Assembly (NCBI GenBank): GCA_964195715.1
Contig: CAXMRU010000057.1
Span: 19,351-83,350, forward strand
DNA: 64,000 bases
From: Benthicola sp964195715
GTDB lineage: Bacteria; Gemmatimonadota; Gemmatimonadetes; Palauibacterales; Palauibacteraceae
Reading direction: 5' to 3'
Each line of letters starts with the position of its first letter. Within the stretch, counting starts at the first letter, position 1. Positions 33,654 to 41,871 of this stretch are shown in pieces. The position numbers were made by a program, and so were the translations under genes. The notes beneath the pieces were generated by a model. That model worked only from the letters and a program-made list of their open reading frames with translations. It did not search any database and was not told the origin of the DNA.

Positions 33654-35432
33654 CTATCCGCCGCCCCGATCGTTCTTCTTGCTGACCGTCTTGTTCTGGT
33701 CCGCCTTGCGCTTCGCCGCCATCCGCTCCTTCGACAGGTACAACTGCTGCGGCAGAGAGGCCAGGTTGCTCGTGGCGTAGTACAGGTTCAGTCCCGACGG
33801 GAAGTTGGCGAACATAACGGTGAACACGAGCGGCATAACGTACGTCATCATCTTCATCTGCGGGTTCGCCTCCATCCCGCGCTGCCCGATCCAGGAGAGC
33901 AGGAACATCGAGGCGCCCATGAGGAGCGGAATGATGTAGAGCGGATCCTTGAGCGACAGATCAGGAAGCCACAGGAACGGCACGCCCCGGAGTTCGATCG
34001 TGCTCCGGAAAACGAAGAACAGAGCGAACAGGATGGGCATCGGGACTAGCATGGGAAGACACCCGCCTAGCGGGTTCACGTTGTGCTCCTTGTACAGCTT
34101 CATCATCTCGGACTGGAGCTTCTGCGGCTCGTCCTTGTACTTTGCCTGCAGCTCCTTCATCAGAGGCTGCACCTGCATCTGCGCGAGCTGCGCGCGCATC
34201 GACTTCTGGTACAGAGGGAACAGCACCACCCGCATCGCTACGCCGAAAATTATGAGCACCCATCCGTAGGCGATTCCCAGGAATCCGTGCATCCATGTCA
34301 GGACGACCATTACGATCCCGACGAGAGGCCGGATAATCGGCCGCATCCACCGCCAGCCGTACGGGTTGACGTTCTCGAGGTCCCGGGAGTGTCCGACGGC
34401 CTCCAACCGCCGGTACTCCTGCGGTCCGAGGTAGGCCTGAAAAGCGAACCCCTCGGTACCGGCCGGGACCGGGAGCGAGGTTACCATTCCCGCGGTGTTC
34501 TCGGCTGGCTCGCCGATCGCGAGGAACCCCCCGAATTGCGGCCCCTCCTCCTGAGACACGAGCGCGATCAGGAAGTACTTGTTCCTCACGGCAACCCAGT
34601 CGAACGGGCCTCCCTCCGCCGCCTGCACATCGCCCGGATGCACTTTGCTCAGGTTCACCGATCGGATGGCGCCGCCCTGGCCGCGCACTACGTACGCGAG
34701 CTGACGGTAGTCGTCCACCTCGTCCTTTTCGTTGGTCTTGAGGCCGTGCCCGAGCGAGGTGAGGATGGAATAGCCCCGGTCGCCGATGCCCTGGACACGC
34801 CCGGACACGTCCACGATGTACGTGTCCAGCGCGAAGCCATACGTCACGATCAGTTCGGCCGCACCCGACGGGAACGGGTATCGGAAGACGATCGAGTCCC
34901 TCGGATTGTTCTCAGTGAGGGTCAGGTCCGTGCGGTCGACGGTGAAGGTCTGACCATCGACACGCACCGTATCTCCCCCGACCGTGATCCTGTAGCCTAA
35001 CACGCGGTCGCCGTCGCGGATGAGCTGGGCGCGAGGATCACCATCCCCATTATCCACGTACGACGCATACTTCAGGAGTTCCGCCGATATCAGCGCCGCT
35101 CCCCGGGTCGAGAACCGGAGCTTGAGCAGGTCGGTGGTAACCGTGACCGTGGCCGCTTCTGGCTCCGACAGGTCCACGCGTTCCTGTCCATCCCCCTGTT
35201 CACCCGCCACCGCTCCGGCGAGCCCCCGTCCGCCGTCTTCCACGGGAAGTGTCGGCTCCGCACCGCCCGGGTTCAAATCCCTTTCGAGACCCTCGACCGG
35301 AGATTCTTCAGCCACCAGGGCCGAGTCCGGCGCCACGGAACCCAGCGGCGGCTCCGGACTCGGGAACAGCACGTTGCTCAGGAAGATCACCCCGATCGTG
35401 AGGACCACGGCCAGGACTACTCGCTTCTCCAT
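33654..35432 (-). CDS. yidC: Membrane protein insertase YidC
   Basis: A 592-residue insertase of the Gram-negative form. An N-terminal signal-anchor helix ('VVLAVVLTIGVIFLSNVLF') is followed by a disordered acidic stretch, a large periplasmic beta-sandwich domain (about 85-340) and the conserved five-helix domain (about 370-570). That domain contains 'YQKSMRAQLAQMQVQPLMKE' and 'NVNPLGGCLPMLVPMPILFALF'. The basic tail 'KERMAAKRKADQNK' probably meets ribosomes. ATG at 35432 has AGAGGACAG upstream; the start overlaps the yidD end by 16 bp. Confidence 0.94.
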   Translation of the reverse strand: MEKRVVLAVVLTIGVIFLSNVLFPSPEPPLGSVAPDSALVAEESPVEGLERDLNPGGAEPTLPVEDGGRGLAGAVAGEQGDGQERVDLSEPEAATVTVTTDLLKLRFSTRGAALISAELLKYASYVDNGDGDPRAQLIRDGDRVLGYRITVGGDTVRVDGQTFTVDRTDLTLTENNPRDSIVFRYPFPSGAAELIVTYGFALDTYIVDVSGRVQGIGDRGYSILTSLGHGLKTNEKDEVDDYRQLAYVVRGQGGAIRSVNLSKVHPGDVQAAEGGPFDWVAVRNKYFLIALVSQEEGPQFGGFLAIGEPAENTAGMVTSLPVPAGTEGFAFQAYLGPQEYRRLEAVGHSRDLENVNPYGWRWMRPIIRPLVGIVMVVLTWMHGFLGIAYGWVLIIFGVAMRVVLFPLYQKSMRAQLAQMQVQPLMKELQAKYKDEPQKLQSEMMKLYKEHNVNPLGGCLPMLVPMPILFALFFVFRSTIELRGVPFLWLPDLSLKDPLYIIPLLMGASMFLLSWIGQRGMEANPQMKMMTYVMPLVFTVMFANFPSGLNLYYATSNLASLPQQLYLSKERMAAKRKADQNKTVSKKNDRGGG

Positions 35433-35692
35433 CTGTCCTCTGTCAGGTATGGTGTTGCCACCCCGTGCACTCCTCCCTCGGCCTCTGGCACCGGGTCGAT
35501 CCCGTGTCCGCCGAACGGGTGGCACCTGCCCACGCGCCTGACTGCCAGCCAGGAGCCTCGCGCCGCGCCGTGACGCTCGACCGCGATGCGCGCGTACTCC
35601 GAGCAGCTCGGGGTGTAACGACAGCTCGCCGGGAACAACGGGGAAAGGCCCGCCTGATACGCTCGGATCCAGAACAGGAGGAAGTGCTTCAT
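35417..35692 (-). CDS. yidD: Membrane protein insertion efficiency factor YidD
   Basis: A 91-residue amphipathic inner-membrane-associated protein recognised by 'YQAGLSPLFPASCRYTPSCSEYA' (three conserved Cys) and 'HPFGGHGIDPVPE'. It assists YidC-dependent insertion. Its start overlaps the rnpA stop (ATGA) and its end overlaps yidC. The gene order rpmH-rnpA-yidD-yidC is conserved across bacteria. Confidence 0.93.
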   Translation of the reverse strand: MKHFLLFWIRAYQAGLSPLFPASCRYTPSCSEYARIAVERHGAARGSWLAVRRVGRCHPFGGHGIDPVPEAEGGVHGVATPYLTEDRWRSE

Positions 35693-36048
35693 TCAGCCGC
35701 CGTGCACCGACCGAGCGCACTCCGCAACGCGTCGAATCCCAGCTCGTATGCTCCCGGCCGTGCCCGAATCAGGATTTCAGGCGGTGGCGTCTCGTCTCGA
35801 GCCCCCGGAAGCCAGGTCGTGCGAACGCACTCCCTCAACCGCCGTTTGAGACGGTTACGCTCCACAATCGTATGTCCGTAGCGAGGAACGACGATGCCCG
35901 CGCGGGCCCGGTGCGTCCGCGAGACCGCGCGATACACCTCCAGCGGCCCGCAACGCCGCCGCGAACCCTGTTTAACGAGGGTCCGGATCTCGGGCCCGCG
36001 TCGAAGGCGGGCCGACCTTGGATACCGAAAACGGCGTCCGTCACCCAA
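35689..36048 (-). CDS. rnpA: Ribonuclease P protein component
   Basis: A 119-residue basic protein that helps RNase P RNA bind precursor tRNA. The signature 'ERNRLKRRLRECVR' (RNxxKRxxRE) is clear, and 'RFRYPRSARLRRGPEIRTLVKQG' is the typical N-terminus. The start chosen is TTG at 36048, which gives the normal family length; no good ribosome binding site is seen, consistent with coupling to rpmH, whose stop lies 26 bases upstream. The frame remains open far upstream through rpmH in another phase. Confidence 0.88.
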   Translation of the reverse strand: MGDGRRFRYPRSARLRRGPEIRTLVKQGSRRRCGPLEVYRAVSRTHRARAGIVVPRYGHTIVERNRLKRRLRECVRTTWLPGARDETPPPEILIRARPGAYELGFDALRSALGRCTAAE

Positions 36049-36074
36049 GGGTCGGGCGATCGCGCTCGGGGGGC

Positions 36075-36242
36075 CTACCGGCGGTGCTTCGGACTGATTT
36101 CGTCGCTCACCGTCAGGGAGTGGCGTCCCTTTCGGCGACGACGGGCAAGGACCTTGCGACCCGCCTTCGTCTTCATGCGGGCACGGAAGCCATGGTCCTT
36201 CAGTCTTTTGCGTCGGCTTGGATTCCTGAACGTCGGCTGCAT
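36075..36242 (-). CDS. rpmH: 50S ribosomal protein L34
   Basis: A 55-residue basic ribosomal protein. The family pattern is visible in 'PTFRNPSRRKRLKDHGFRAR' and 'MKTKAGRKVLARRRRKGRH'. It is about ten residues longer than the typical 44-46 at the C-terminus ('SLTVSDEISPKHRR'). It is the first gene of the leftward rpmH-rnpA-yidD-yidC-mnmE run, preceded by a strong promoter at 36300-36328. Confidence 0.93.
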   Translation of the reverse strand: MQPTFRNPSRRKRLKDHGFRARMKTKAGRKVLARRRRKGRHSLTVSDEISPKHRR

Positions 36243-36299
36243 TCTTCTCTCGCTCGTGCATCGGGGTTCTTGCCCCGCTCATTTGATAGAAAGCCTCTA

Positions 36300-36328
36300 A
36301 GACTAGGTGCACTCCGGTGTTCTGTCAA
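36300..36328 (-). promoter_or_regulatory. rpmH promoter (sigma70 type)
   Basis: Reading leftward: TTGACA (36328-36323), a 17-base spacer and TAGTCT (36305-36300). The -35 is a perfect consensus. Transcription should start near 36294, leaving about 50 bases of leader before rpmH. Confidence 0.75.
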
Positions 36329-36377
36329 TCGTTTTCCGCTTGACGACGCGTATATATTCCAGGTGTCCGTGTCCTCG

Positions 36378-36406
36378 TTGACAGTGTCTGGCGTGATCTC
36401 TACAAT
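36378..36406 (+). promoter_or_regulatory. dnaA promoter (sigma70 type)
   Basis: TTGACA (36378-36383), a 17-base spacer and TACAAT (36401-36406). The -10 overlaps the ATG at 36405, so that ATG cannot start translation from this promoter; a start near 36413 gives a leader of about 31 bases to ATG 36444. I see no good DnaA box here, so autoregulation through this gap is not evident. Confidence 0.78.
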
Positions 36407-36443
36407 GGACGGCCCCGTTTACCTCCCGATCAACTGGGCATTC

Positions 36444-37835
36444 ATGGAGCTGACGGCTACCGAAGTCTGGTCTTCGATCATTACCGCCGCGCGGGACGTG
36501 CTGCCTGAGCAGACGTTTCGTACGTGGCTTGCATCTACCGAGGCGGTCGGCCTGTCCGACGACACGCTGGTCGTCGCCGCCCCGACCCGCTTCGCGGTAG
36601 AGTGGATTGAGGACAAGTACGGAGATCTGCTCCGGGACCTGGCCAGCAGGTCGATGGGCAGGCCCCTCGAGTTGCGCTTCGAGCACCACGGTACTGGCAA
36701 CCGACTCGTGTTTCCAGAGATCGTAGCGGATAGCGGCGCTCTCGTGCCGGAAACCCCGGCGCTTCAACCGACAGCAAAACCGGACGCGCGTACGGCTGTC
36801 GAGGGAGCGAAACATGCGGGGCTGAACCAGCGCTACACATTTGAGCGGTTCGTGATCGGTGGGAACAGCCAGCTCGCGGCTGCGGCATGCCGCGGAGTTG
36901 CCGACTCGCCGGCGCAGCTCTACAACCCGTTGTTCATCTACGGCGATACGGGACTCGGCAAGACCCACCTGATGCACGCGATCGGCCACGAAATCCTCGG
37001 GCGATCGCCCGAGACCCAGATCGCGTACGTCCCATCCGAACAATTCACGAACGAGATGATCTCGGCGATCAGGAGCGGGCGCACTCCCGAGTTCCGGCAG
37101 CGATATCGGCGTATCGACATCCTTCTCGTGGACGACGTTCACTTCCTCGGGAACAAGGAAGGAACACAGGAAGAGTTCTTCCACACATTCAATTCGCTAT
37201 ACGACGCTCACCGGCAGATCGTCATCACGAGCGATCGCCCTCCTCAAGAGATTCCCGGTCTCCAGGAGCGGTTGGTCTCCCGGTTCGAGTGGGGACTGGT
37301 CACCGACATCAAACCGCCGGACTTTGAGACGCGCGTCGCGATCCTGCAGAAGAAGGCCACTGAAGACCGGCTCACGTTGGACGAGGAAGTCATAGAATTT
37401 ATTGCCCGCAACCGGAAGTCCTCCGTCAGACAGCTCGAGGGCGCCGTCATCAAGCTCCTGGCCTACAGTTCACTTACCCGCCGCGAGATCAACCTTGACC
37501 TGGCACGTGAGGCGCTTGGACCACGGCTCGAGGATGAGATTGGCCTACGCGTCACAGCGGTCGAGATTCGGCAGAAGACGGCACAAGCGTGGGGCGTAAC
37601 GGTAGAAAACCTCGTATCCAAGCGGCGGACGAAGCCCCTCACTGTTCCACGTCAGGTAGCCATGTACCTGATCAAGACGACCCTGGATCTCCCTTATACG
37701 GAAATCGGTGTGCTGTTCGGTGGCAGAGATCACTCGACTGTGATCCACTCCGTTAATAAGGTCGAAGCGGACATGGCCTCGAATCCGGAGTTTCGAGCAC
37801 GAGTCCGGCGGCTACAGGACGAGCTTATACGCTGA
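36444..37835 (+). CDS. dnaA: Chromosomal replication initiator protein DnaA
   Basis: A 463-residue AAA+ initiator that binds DnaA boxes and opens oriC. Domain I starts 'MELTATEVWSSIITAAR'. Domain II is a short linker. Domain III has Walker A 'GDTGLGKTHL', Walker B 'LLVDDVHFL' and the arginine finger 'SRFEWGL'. Domain IV ends in the box-binding signature 'GGRDHSTVIHSV'. ATG 36444 was chosen over 36405 on homology and because the promoter -10 overlaps the latter. It is divergent from rpmH. Confidence 0.97.
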   Translation: MELTATEVWSSIITAARDVLPEQTFRTWLASTEAVGLSDDTLVVAAPTRFAVEWIEDKYGDLLRDLASRSMGRPLELRFEHHGTGNRLVFPEIVADSGALVPETPALQPTAKPDARTAVEGAKHAGLNQRYTFERFVIGGNSQLAAAACRGVADSPAQLYNPLFIYGDTGLGKTHLMHAIGHEILGRSPETQIAYVPSEQFTNEMISAIRSGRTPEFRQRYRRIDILLVDDVHFLGNKEGTQEEFFHTFNSLYDAHRQIVITSDRPPQEIPGLQERLVSRFEWGLVTDIKPPDFETRVAILQKKATEDRLTLDEEVIEFIARNRKSSVRQLEGAVIKLLAYSSLTRREINLDLAREALGPRLEDEIGLRVTAVEIRQKTAQAWGVTVENLVSKRRTKPLTVPRQVAMYLIKTTLDLPYTEIGVLFGGRDHSTVIHSVNKVEADMASNPEFRARVRRLQDELIR

Positions 37836-38023
37836 GTCACGCGGTCAATACTTATCACCAGAGTCTCTGTTGAAATGGAGTTGACTCCTGGGCATTTCGT
37901 CTGCCTCAGCCAGTCGGACGGTGGATTGATGTGGACGCCGAAGCTACTTTCCCCGGATGATGCACATGGGGTGCGGGAGATGGCCCGGCGGCTTCTTGCA
38001 GCCTTCCGGCTAGCTGCGACTTA

Positions 38024-38083
38024 TTGTCCACGTTTCCACGGCCCCTACTAATACTACTGTAGATGAAATTATTAGAGTAGGAG
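38024..38083 (+). other. Candidate oriC unwinding region between dnaA and dnaN
   Basis: Weak DnaA-box-like sequences TTGTCCACG (38024-38032) and GTTTCCACG (38032-38040) lead into a GC run (38041-38045). CTA CTA ATA CTA CTG (38045-38059) follows, matching on the complementary strand the DnaA-trio pattern 3'-[G/A]A[T/A]-5' at most triplets. An AT-rich tract then runs to about 38078. This is the order box, GC cluster, trios, AT-rich DNA known from the Bacillus subtilis basal unwinding system. CCTACT/AGTAGG (38044-38049, 38076-38081) could also form a stem. The rest of 37836-38135 holds no gene. Confidence 0.6.
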
Positions 38084-38135
38084 AAAACGTCTTTCCCCGG
38101 CCCTGTGCGGGTCGAAGGAGCGAAAGAGGACCTCC

Positions 38136-39239
38136 ATGAAGCTTTCCGTAACACGCGACAGCCTGCACACCGGAATGGGAGCCGTTTCTGCTACCATACC
38201 GACGAAGACCACCTTGCCTGTCCTCTCGAACATCCTGCTCGACGCAAAGGATGGAAAACTCACGCTGAGCGGTACGGACCTCGATATTTCTGTGTCTGTT
38301 TCGATCGATGCGGAAATTGAAGTGGAGGGATCGGTGACGGTACCGGCGAAGAAGTTTGCTGAGATCGCCCGAGAACTCCCGGCAGCACCCGTGCATATCC
38401 AGGCGGATGGAGTGGAAATCCGCATCGAGAGCGGTAAGAGCCGTTTCAAGCTGTTCGGGCTGCCGACAGAGGAGTTCCCGAGCTTCCCGGAGGTTGATTC
38501 CGGAGAGGCCTGGACGATGCAGGCAACGGACCTGCACGAGCTGATCAGTAAGACGTCGTTCGCTGCTTCCACCGAAGAAAGTCGGCCCATCCTGAACGGT
38601 GTACTCTGGCAGCTCGGGAAAGGGAAGGCGTCGATGGTTGCAACGAACGGTCACCGGCTGGCGCGCCTGACCGTTCCCCTGGAAGGTGGAGGTGCGCCGG
38701 AAGCTGATCTGATTGTTCCACCGAAGGCTCTACAGCAGGTAAGCCGGCTATTTCAGAAAGAGGGAGAGATCGCAGTATCGAAATCTCGCAACCACCTCGC
38801 TTTTCGAACGGACAGCCGCGCGGTATTCACTCGCTTGATAGAGGGTCCGTATCCGAACTATCAGCAGGTAATTCCGGCCGATAACGATAAGAAGGCAATA
38901 GTGAGCCGGGATGGCCTCGCCGCCGCAATTCGTCGTATGGCTGTCGTAGCAAGTGACCAGACGCACCGCGTCCGCATGAGCTTCAGCGAGGGAAGTCTCT
39001 CCTTCCGCGTCCAGACTCCGGATCTCGGAGAGGCCGAGGAGGAGATGGTCGTCGACTACGAGGGCGAGAAGATCGAGATCGGGTTTAACGCCAATTACTT
39101 GTTGGAGGTGCTCCGATACATGCCGGAGGAAGATGTCCTGGTGGAATTCAAGGCTCCAGAAAGAGCCGCCACCTTCAAGCCGGCGAGTGGAAAGCTTGAC
39201 TACCTCTGTCTGGTGATGCCCCTGCGGCTGCTGGACTGA
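38136..39239 (+). CDS. dnaN: DNA polymerase III beta subunit (sliding clamp)
   Basis: A 367-residue processivity clamp of three similar domains. Family blocks include 'PTKTTLPVLSNILLDAKDGKL', 'FAASTEESRPILNGVLW', 'ATNGHRLA' and the C-terminal 'YLCLVMPLRL'. An AAAGAGG precedes the ATG. It follows dnaA by 300 bp as usual, but recF and gyrB do not follow; the next gene is a convergent PTPS-family gene. Confidence 0.96.
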   Translation: MKLSVTRDSLHTGMGAVSATIPTKTTLPVLSNILLDAKDGKLTLSGTDLDISVSVSIDAEIEVEGSVTVPAKKFAEIARELPAAPVHIQADGVEIRIESGKSRFKLFGLPTEEFPSFPEVDSGEAWTMQATDLHELISKTSFAASTEESRPILNGVLWQLGKGKASMVATNGHRLARLTVPLEGGGAPEADLIVPPKALQQVSRLFQKEGEIAVSKSRNHLAFRTDSRAVFTRLIEGPYPNYQQVIPADNDKKAIVSRDGLAAAIRRMAVVASDQTHRVRMSFSEGSLSFRVQTPDLGEAEEEMVVDYEGEKIEIGFNANYLLEVLRYMPEEDVLVEFKAPERAATFKPASGKLDYLCLVMPLRLLD

Positions 39240-39275
39240 TATACGACAGAAACCTTCATCTCGGACGGAACGGGC

Positions 39276-39692
39276 TCAACCTCCCCCGTAGTCGGCCCAC
39301 AGGTCCCGGTCCTCGTGAACTCTCACGAGGACGAGAGCGCAGGAATCGGGAAGCGTTGAAGCAAGCCGATTCCACACGACACGAGCGAGGTTCTCGCTCG
39401 TCGGAATCACCCCGACGCGGAATTCGGGGAGATCGTTCAGGAAGGCGTGATCCATCGGCTCTACAACGGCTTTCTGGAGAAGCCGATCGAGCACCGCCAG
39501 GTCTATGACCATGCCTGTATCCGGGTGGATCTCGCCCCGCACGGTGACTTCTACGCGATAGTTATGGCCGTGACCGGGCGCGCGGGCACAGCGACCGAAG
39601 GTGGTCTCGTTGCGGGCCGCATCCCACTCGGGTCGGTAGTATTGATGACCGGCCGGGAACTCCACGGCTCGAGTGAGGCTCGCTCTGGACAT
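39276..39692 (-). CDS. 6-pyruvoyl-tetrahydropterin synthase / QueD family
   Basis: A 138-residue enzyme of the PTPS/6-carboxytetrahydropterin synthase family. Zinc ligands are H16 ('FPAGH') with H41 and H43 ('HGHNYRV'), and the catalytic Cys is C35 ('FGRCARAPG'). 'MDHAFLND' and 'PTSENLA' are further family motifs. Known members make queuosine precursor (QueD) or pterins; there are no other queuosine genes here, so I leave the symbol empty. It lies between dnaN and the acyl-CoA synthetase gene, on the opposite strand to both. Confidence 0.85.
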   Translation of the reverse strand: MSRASLTRAVEFPAGHQYYRPEWDAARNETTFGRCARAPGHGHNYRVEVTVRGEIHPDTGMVIDLAVLDRLLQKAVVEPMDHAFLNDLPEFRVGVIPTSENLARVVWNRLASTLPDSCALVLVRVHEDRDLWADYGGG

Positions 39693-39747
39693 GCCTCAAG
39701 ATAACGATTGCCGCGTCCGACGAAACGCGGAGAAGGGATAGAAGACC

Positions 39748-41871
39748 ATGCTGGACAGCTTGCTGCGACCGAAGTCGATCGCAGTCGTCGGCGCCAGCCG
39801 GCGGGCCGGGAGTATTGGAAACGGGATGCTCCGGCACCTGGTGGAGAGTGGCTTCACGGGACCGGTGTATCCGGTGAACCCGACGGCGGACTCGGTGAAT
39901 TCCGTGCCGGCGTATCCCTCCATCAAGGCCCTCCCCGCAGTGCCTGACCTCGCGGTGATTATCGTTCCGAAGGACCTGGTCATCGGTGTGGTCCGGGAGT
40001 GCGTCGAGACCGGGATTAAGGGGCTCGTAATAATCACCGCGGGCTTCCGGGAGGTCGGCGGCGAGGGTGTGGAGCTCGAAAGAGAGCTCCTTGCTCTCGT
40101 GCGCGAGAACGGGCTGCGCATGGTCGGGCCCAACTGCATGGGCGTGATGAACACGTCGCCTGCCGTATCCATGAATGCCACGTTCGCACCGGCGATGCCT
40201 CCGAACGGGGGAATCGCGTTCATGAGCCAGTCGGGTGCGATGGGCATGACGATCCTCGACTACGCCATGGAGTACGGCATAGGGATCAGTCAGTTCGTGT
40301 CGATGGGAAACAAGGCTGATGTTTCCGGTAACGACCTGATCGAGTACTGGCAGGACGACGACGAGGTCGGCGTGATTCTCATGTACATCGAAGGCTTTGG
40401 GAATCCGCGCCACTTCACGACGCTCGCGAGGCGAGTCACGCGTCGGAAGCCGGTCCTGGCCGTGAAGGCGGGCCGCTCCGAGGCCGGGGCGAAGGCGGCC
40501 TCGAGCCACACCGGGGCCCTGGCGCAGGTGGACATAGCCACGGATGCGCTGTTCGCGCAGTGCGGTGTGCTGAGGGCAGATACGGTCGAGAGTCTGTTCG
40601 ACGCGGCGATTGCGTTCAGCAAGGCGCCGCTTCCCCGGGGACCGAGAGTGGCCATCCTCACGAACGCCGGCGGGCCCGGGATCATCATCGCGGACGCGTG
40701 CGAGGGGTTTGGCCTGGACGTGGCGCCACTTTCAGAGGAAACGCAGGACAAGCTGCGCGACCACTTGCCGGCCGAAGCCAGCGTGGCCAACCCCGTGGAC
40801 ATGATCGCCAGCGCAACGCCGGGACAGGTGGAGCGTGCGATGCGGATCATCGCTGCCGATCCGGGGATCGACTCGGTGATCGCCTCGTATGTGCCACTCG
40901 GGTTGGAAGCGCCCGTGATCGCCGCCTCGATCAAGCGCGGCGCTGAAGGGTGCGGAAAGCCGGTCCTGGCCGTGCTGATGAGCAAGCGGGGTCTCCCGCA
41001 AGGGATGGCTGAGCTACAGGACTCGCCTATCCCGGCGTACCGGTTTCCCGAATCGGCTGCACGGGCACTGGGTGAGATGTGGCGATACAAGCAATGGCTG
41101 GACCGACCGGCTGCCGAGGTTCGCCGCTTTGACGTCGACGCTGCGCGCGTGCACGAGCTCGTCGCCGCAGCGATCCGTGACGGTCGGGAGGGGCTCAGCG
41201 TAACCGAAGCGTTCGAGGTTCTCGAGTGCTACGGCATTCCGGTCGCGCCGTTTCGGATCGCCACACAGGAGGAGGATGTCCTTGGCGCCGCGGTCGAGAT
41301 GGGATACCCGATCGTGCTCAAGGCTGTGTCGCAGGACATCGTGCACAAGACGGAAGCGGGTGCCGTGAAGCTCGACCTTCGGGACGAGGACAGCCTGCGC
41401 ACAGCGTGGCAAGAGATCTCGGCTGCTCTGGAGGGCGAGAGCGACGAGGCCCGGCAGGCCGGGGTGCTGGTGCAACGCATGTGGACGCGCGGTCGCGAGA
41501 CGATCGTGGGCATGACGATGGAGCCGCAATTCGGACCGATCGTCATGTTCGGCCTCGGAGGCGTGTACGTCGAAGTGCTGCGGGACGTGGCTTTCCGGGT
41601 GCAGCCCGTAAGCACGGTGGACGCGGCCGAGATGATCCGCTCGTTGCGGGGCTACCGGATCCTCGAGGGTGTGCGTGGCGAGAAGGGAGTAGATCTGGAG
41701 CAACTGGCCGAAGTGATCGGGCGTGTGAGCCAGCTCGTAGGCGACCAGCCCGAGATCCTGGAGATGGACATCAATCCGTTCCTGGCGTTTCCGAAGGGGC
41801 AGGACAGCGTGGCGGTGGACGCCCGGTTCCGCGTAGGGCCGGCCGACTCCACGGAAGGCAGAAGCTGGTGA
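39748..41871 (+). CDS. ADP-forming acetate/acyl-CoA synthetase, fused alpha and beta
   Basis: A 707-residue nucleoside-diphosphate-forming acyl-CoA synthetase. The CoA-binding domain (1-130) begins 'LLRPKSIAVVGASRRAGSIGNG'-like. The succinyl-CoA-ligase-type domains (150-460) carry the phosphohistidine region 'KAASSHTGALAQVD'. A C-terminal ATP-grasp domain (490-700) contains 'YPIVLKAVSQDIVHKTEAG' and 'FGPIVMFGLGG'. It interconverts acyl-CoA plus ADP and free acid plus ATP. GAGAAGGGATAG precedes the ATG. It heads a five-gene operon with overlapping starts. Confidence 0.9.
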   Translation: MLDSLLRPKSIAVVGASRRAGSIGNGMLRHLVESGFTGPVYPVNPTADSVNSVPAYPSIKALPAVPDLAVIIVPKDLVIGVVRECVETGIKGLVIITAGFREVGGEGVELERELLALVRENGLRMVGPNCMGVMNTSPAVSMNATFAPAMPPNGGIAFMSQSGAMGMTILDYAMEYGIGISQFVSMGNKADVSGNDLIEYWQDDDEVGVILMYIEGFGNPRHFTTLARRVTRRKPVLAVKAGRSEAGAKAASSHTGALAQVDIATDALFAQCGVLRADTVESLFDAAIAFSKAPLPRGPRVAILTNAGGPGIIIADACEGFGLDVAPLSEETQDKLRDHLPAEASVANPVDMIASATPGQVERAMRIIAADPGIDSVIASYVPLGLEAPVIAASIKRGAEGCGKPVLAVLMSKRGLPQGMAELQDSPIPAYRFPESAARALGEMWRYKQWLDRPAAEVRRFDVDAARVHELVAAAIRDGREGLSVTEAFEVLECYGIPVAPFRIATQEEDVLGAAVEMGYPIVLKAVSQDIVHKTEAGAVKLDLRDEDSLRTAWQEISAALEGESDEARQAGVLVQRMWTRGRETIVGMTMEPQFGPIVMFGLGGVYVEVLRDVAFRVQPVSTVDAAEMIRSLRGYRILEGVRGEKGVDLEQLAEVIGRVSQLVGDQPEILEMDINPFLAFPKGQDSVAVDARFRVGPADSTEGRSW

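Noticed and set aside
35269..35280. GGGTTCAAATCC, resembling a tRNA T-loop
   Set aside because: It lies inside yidC coding sequence and no cloverleaf arms surround it.
36340..36357. TTGACG followed by TATATT in the rpmH-dnaA gap
   Set aside because: Only about 7 bases separate the hexamers, too few for a sigma70 promoter.
36405..36443. ATG at 36405 as dnaA start
   Set aside because: It overlaps the -10 element of a strong promoter, and the homologous N-terminus begins at ATG 36444.
41226..41867. Open frame extending the YIP1 gene leftward into the acyl-CoA synthetase gene
   Set aside because: It is an out-of-frame shadow with Arg/Gly-rich translation; GTG 41868 fits the overlap and homology.
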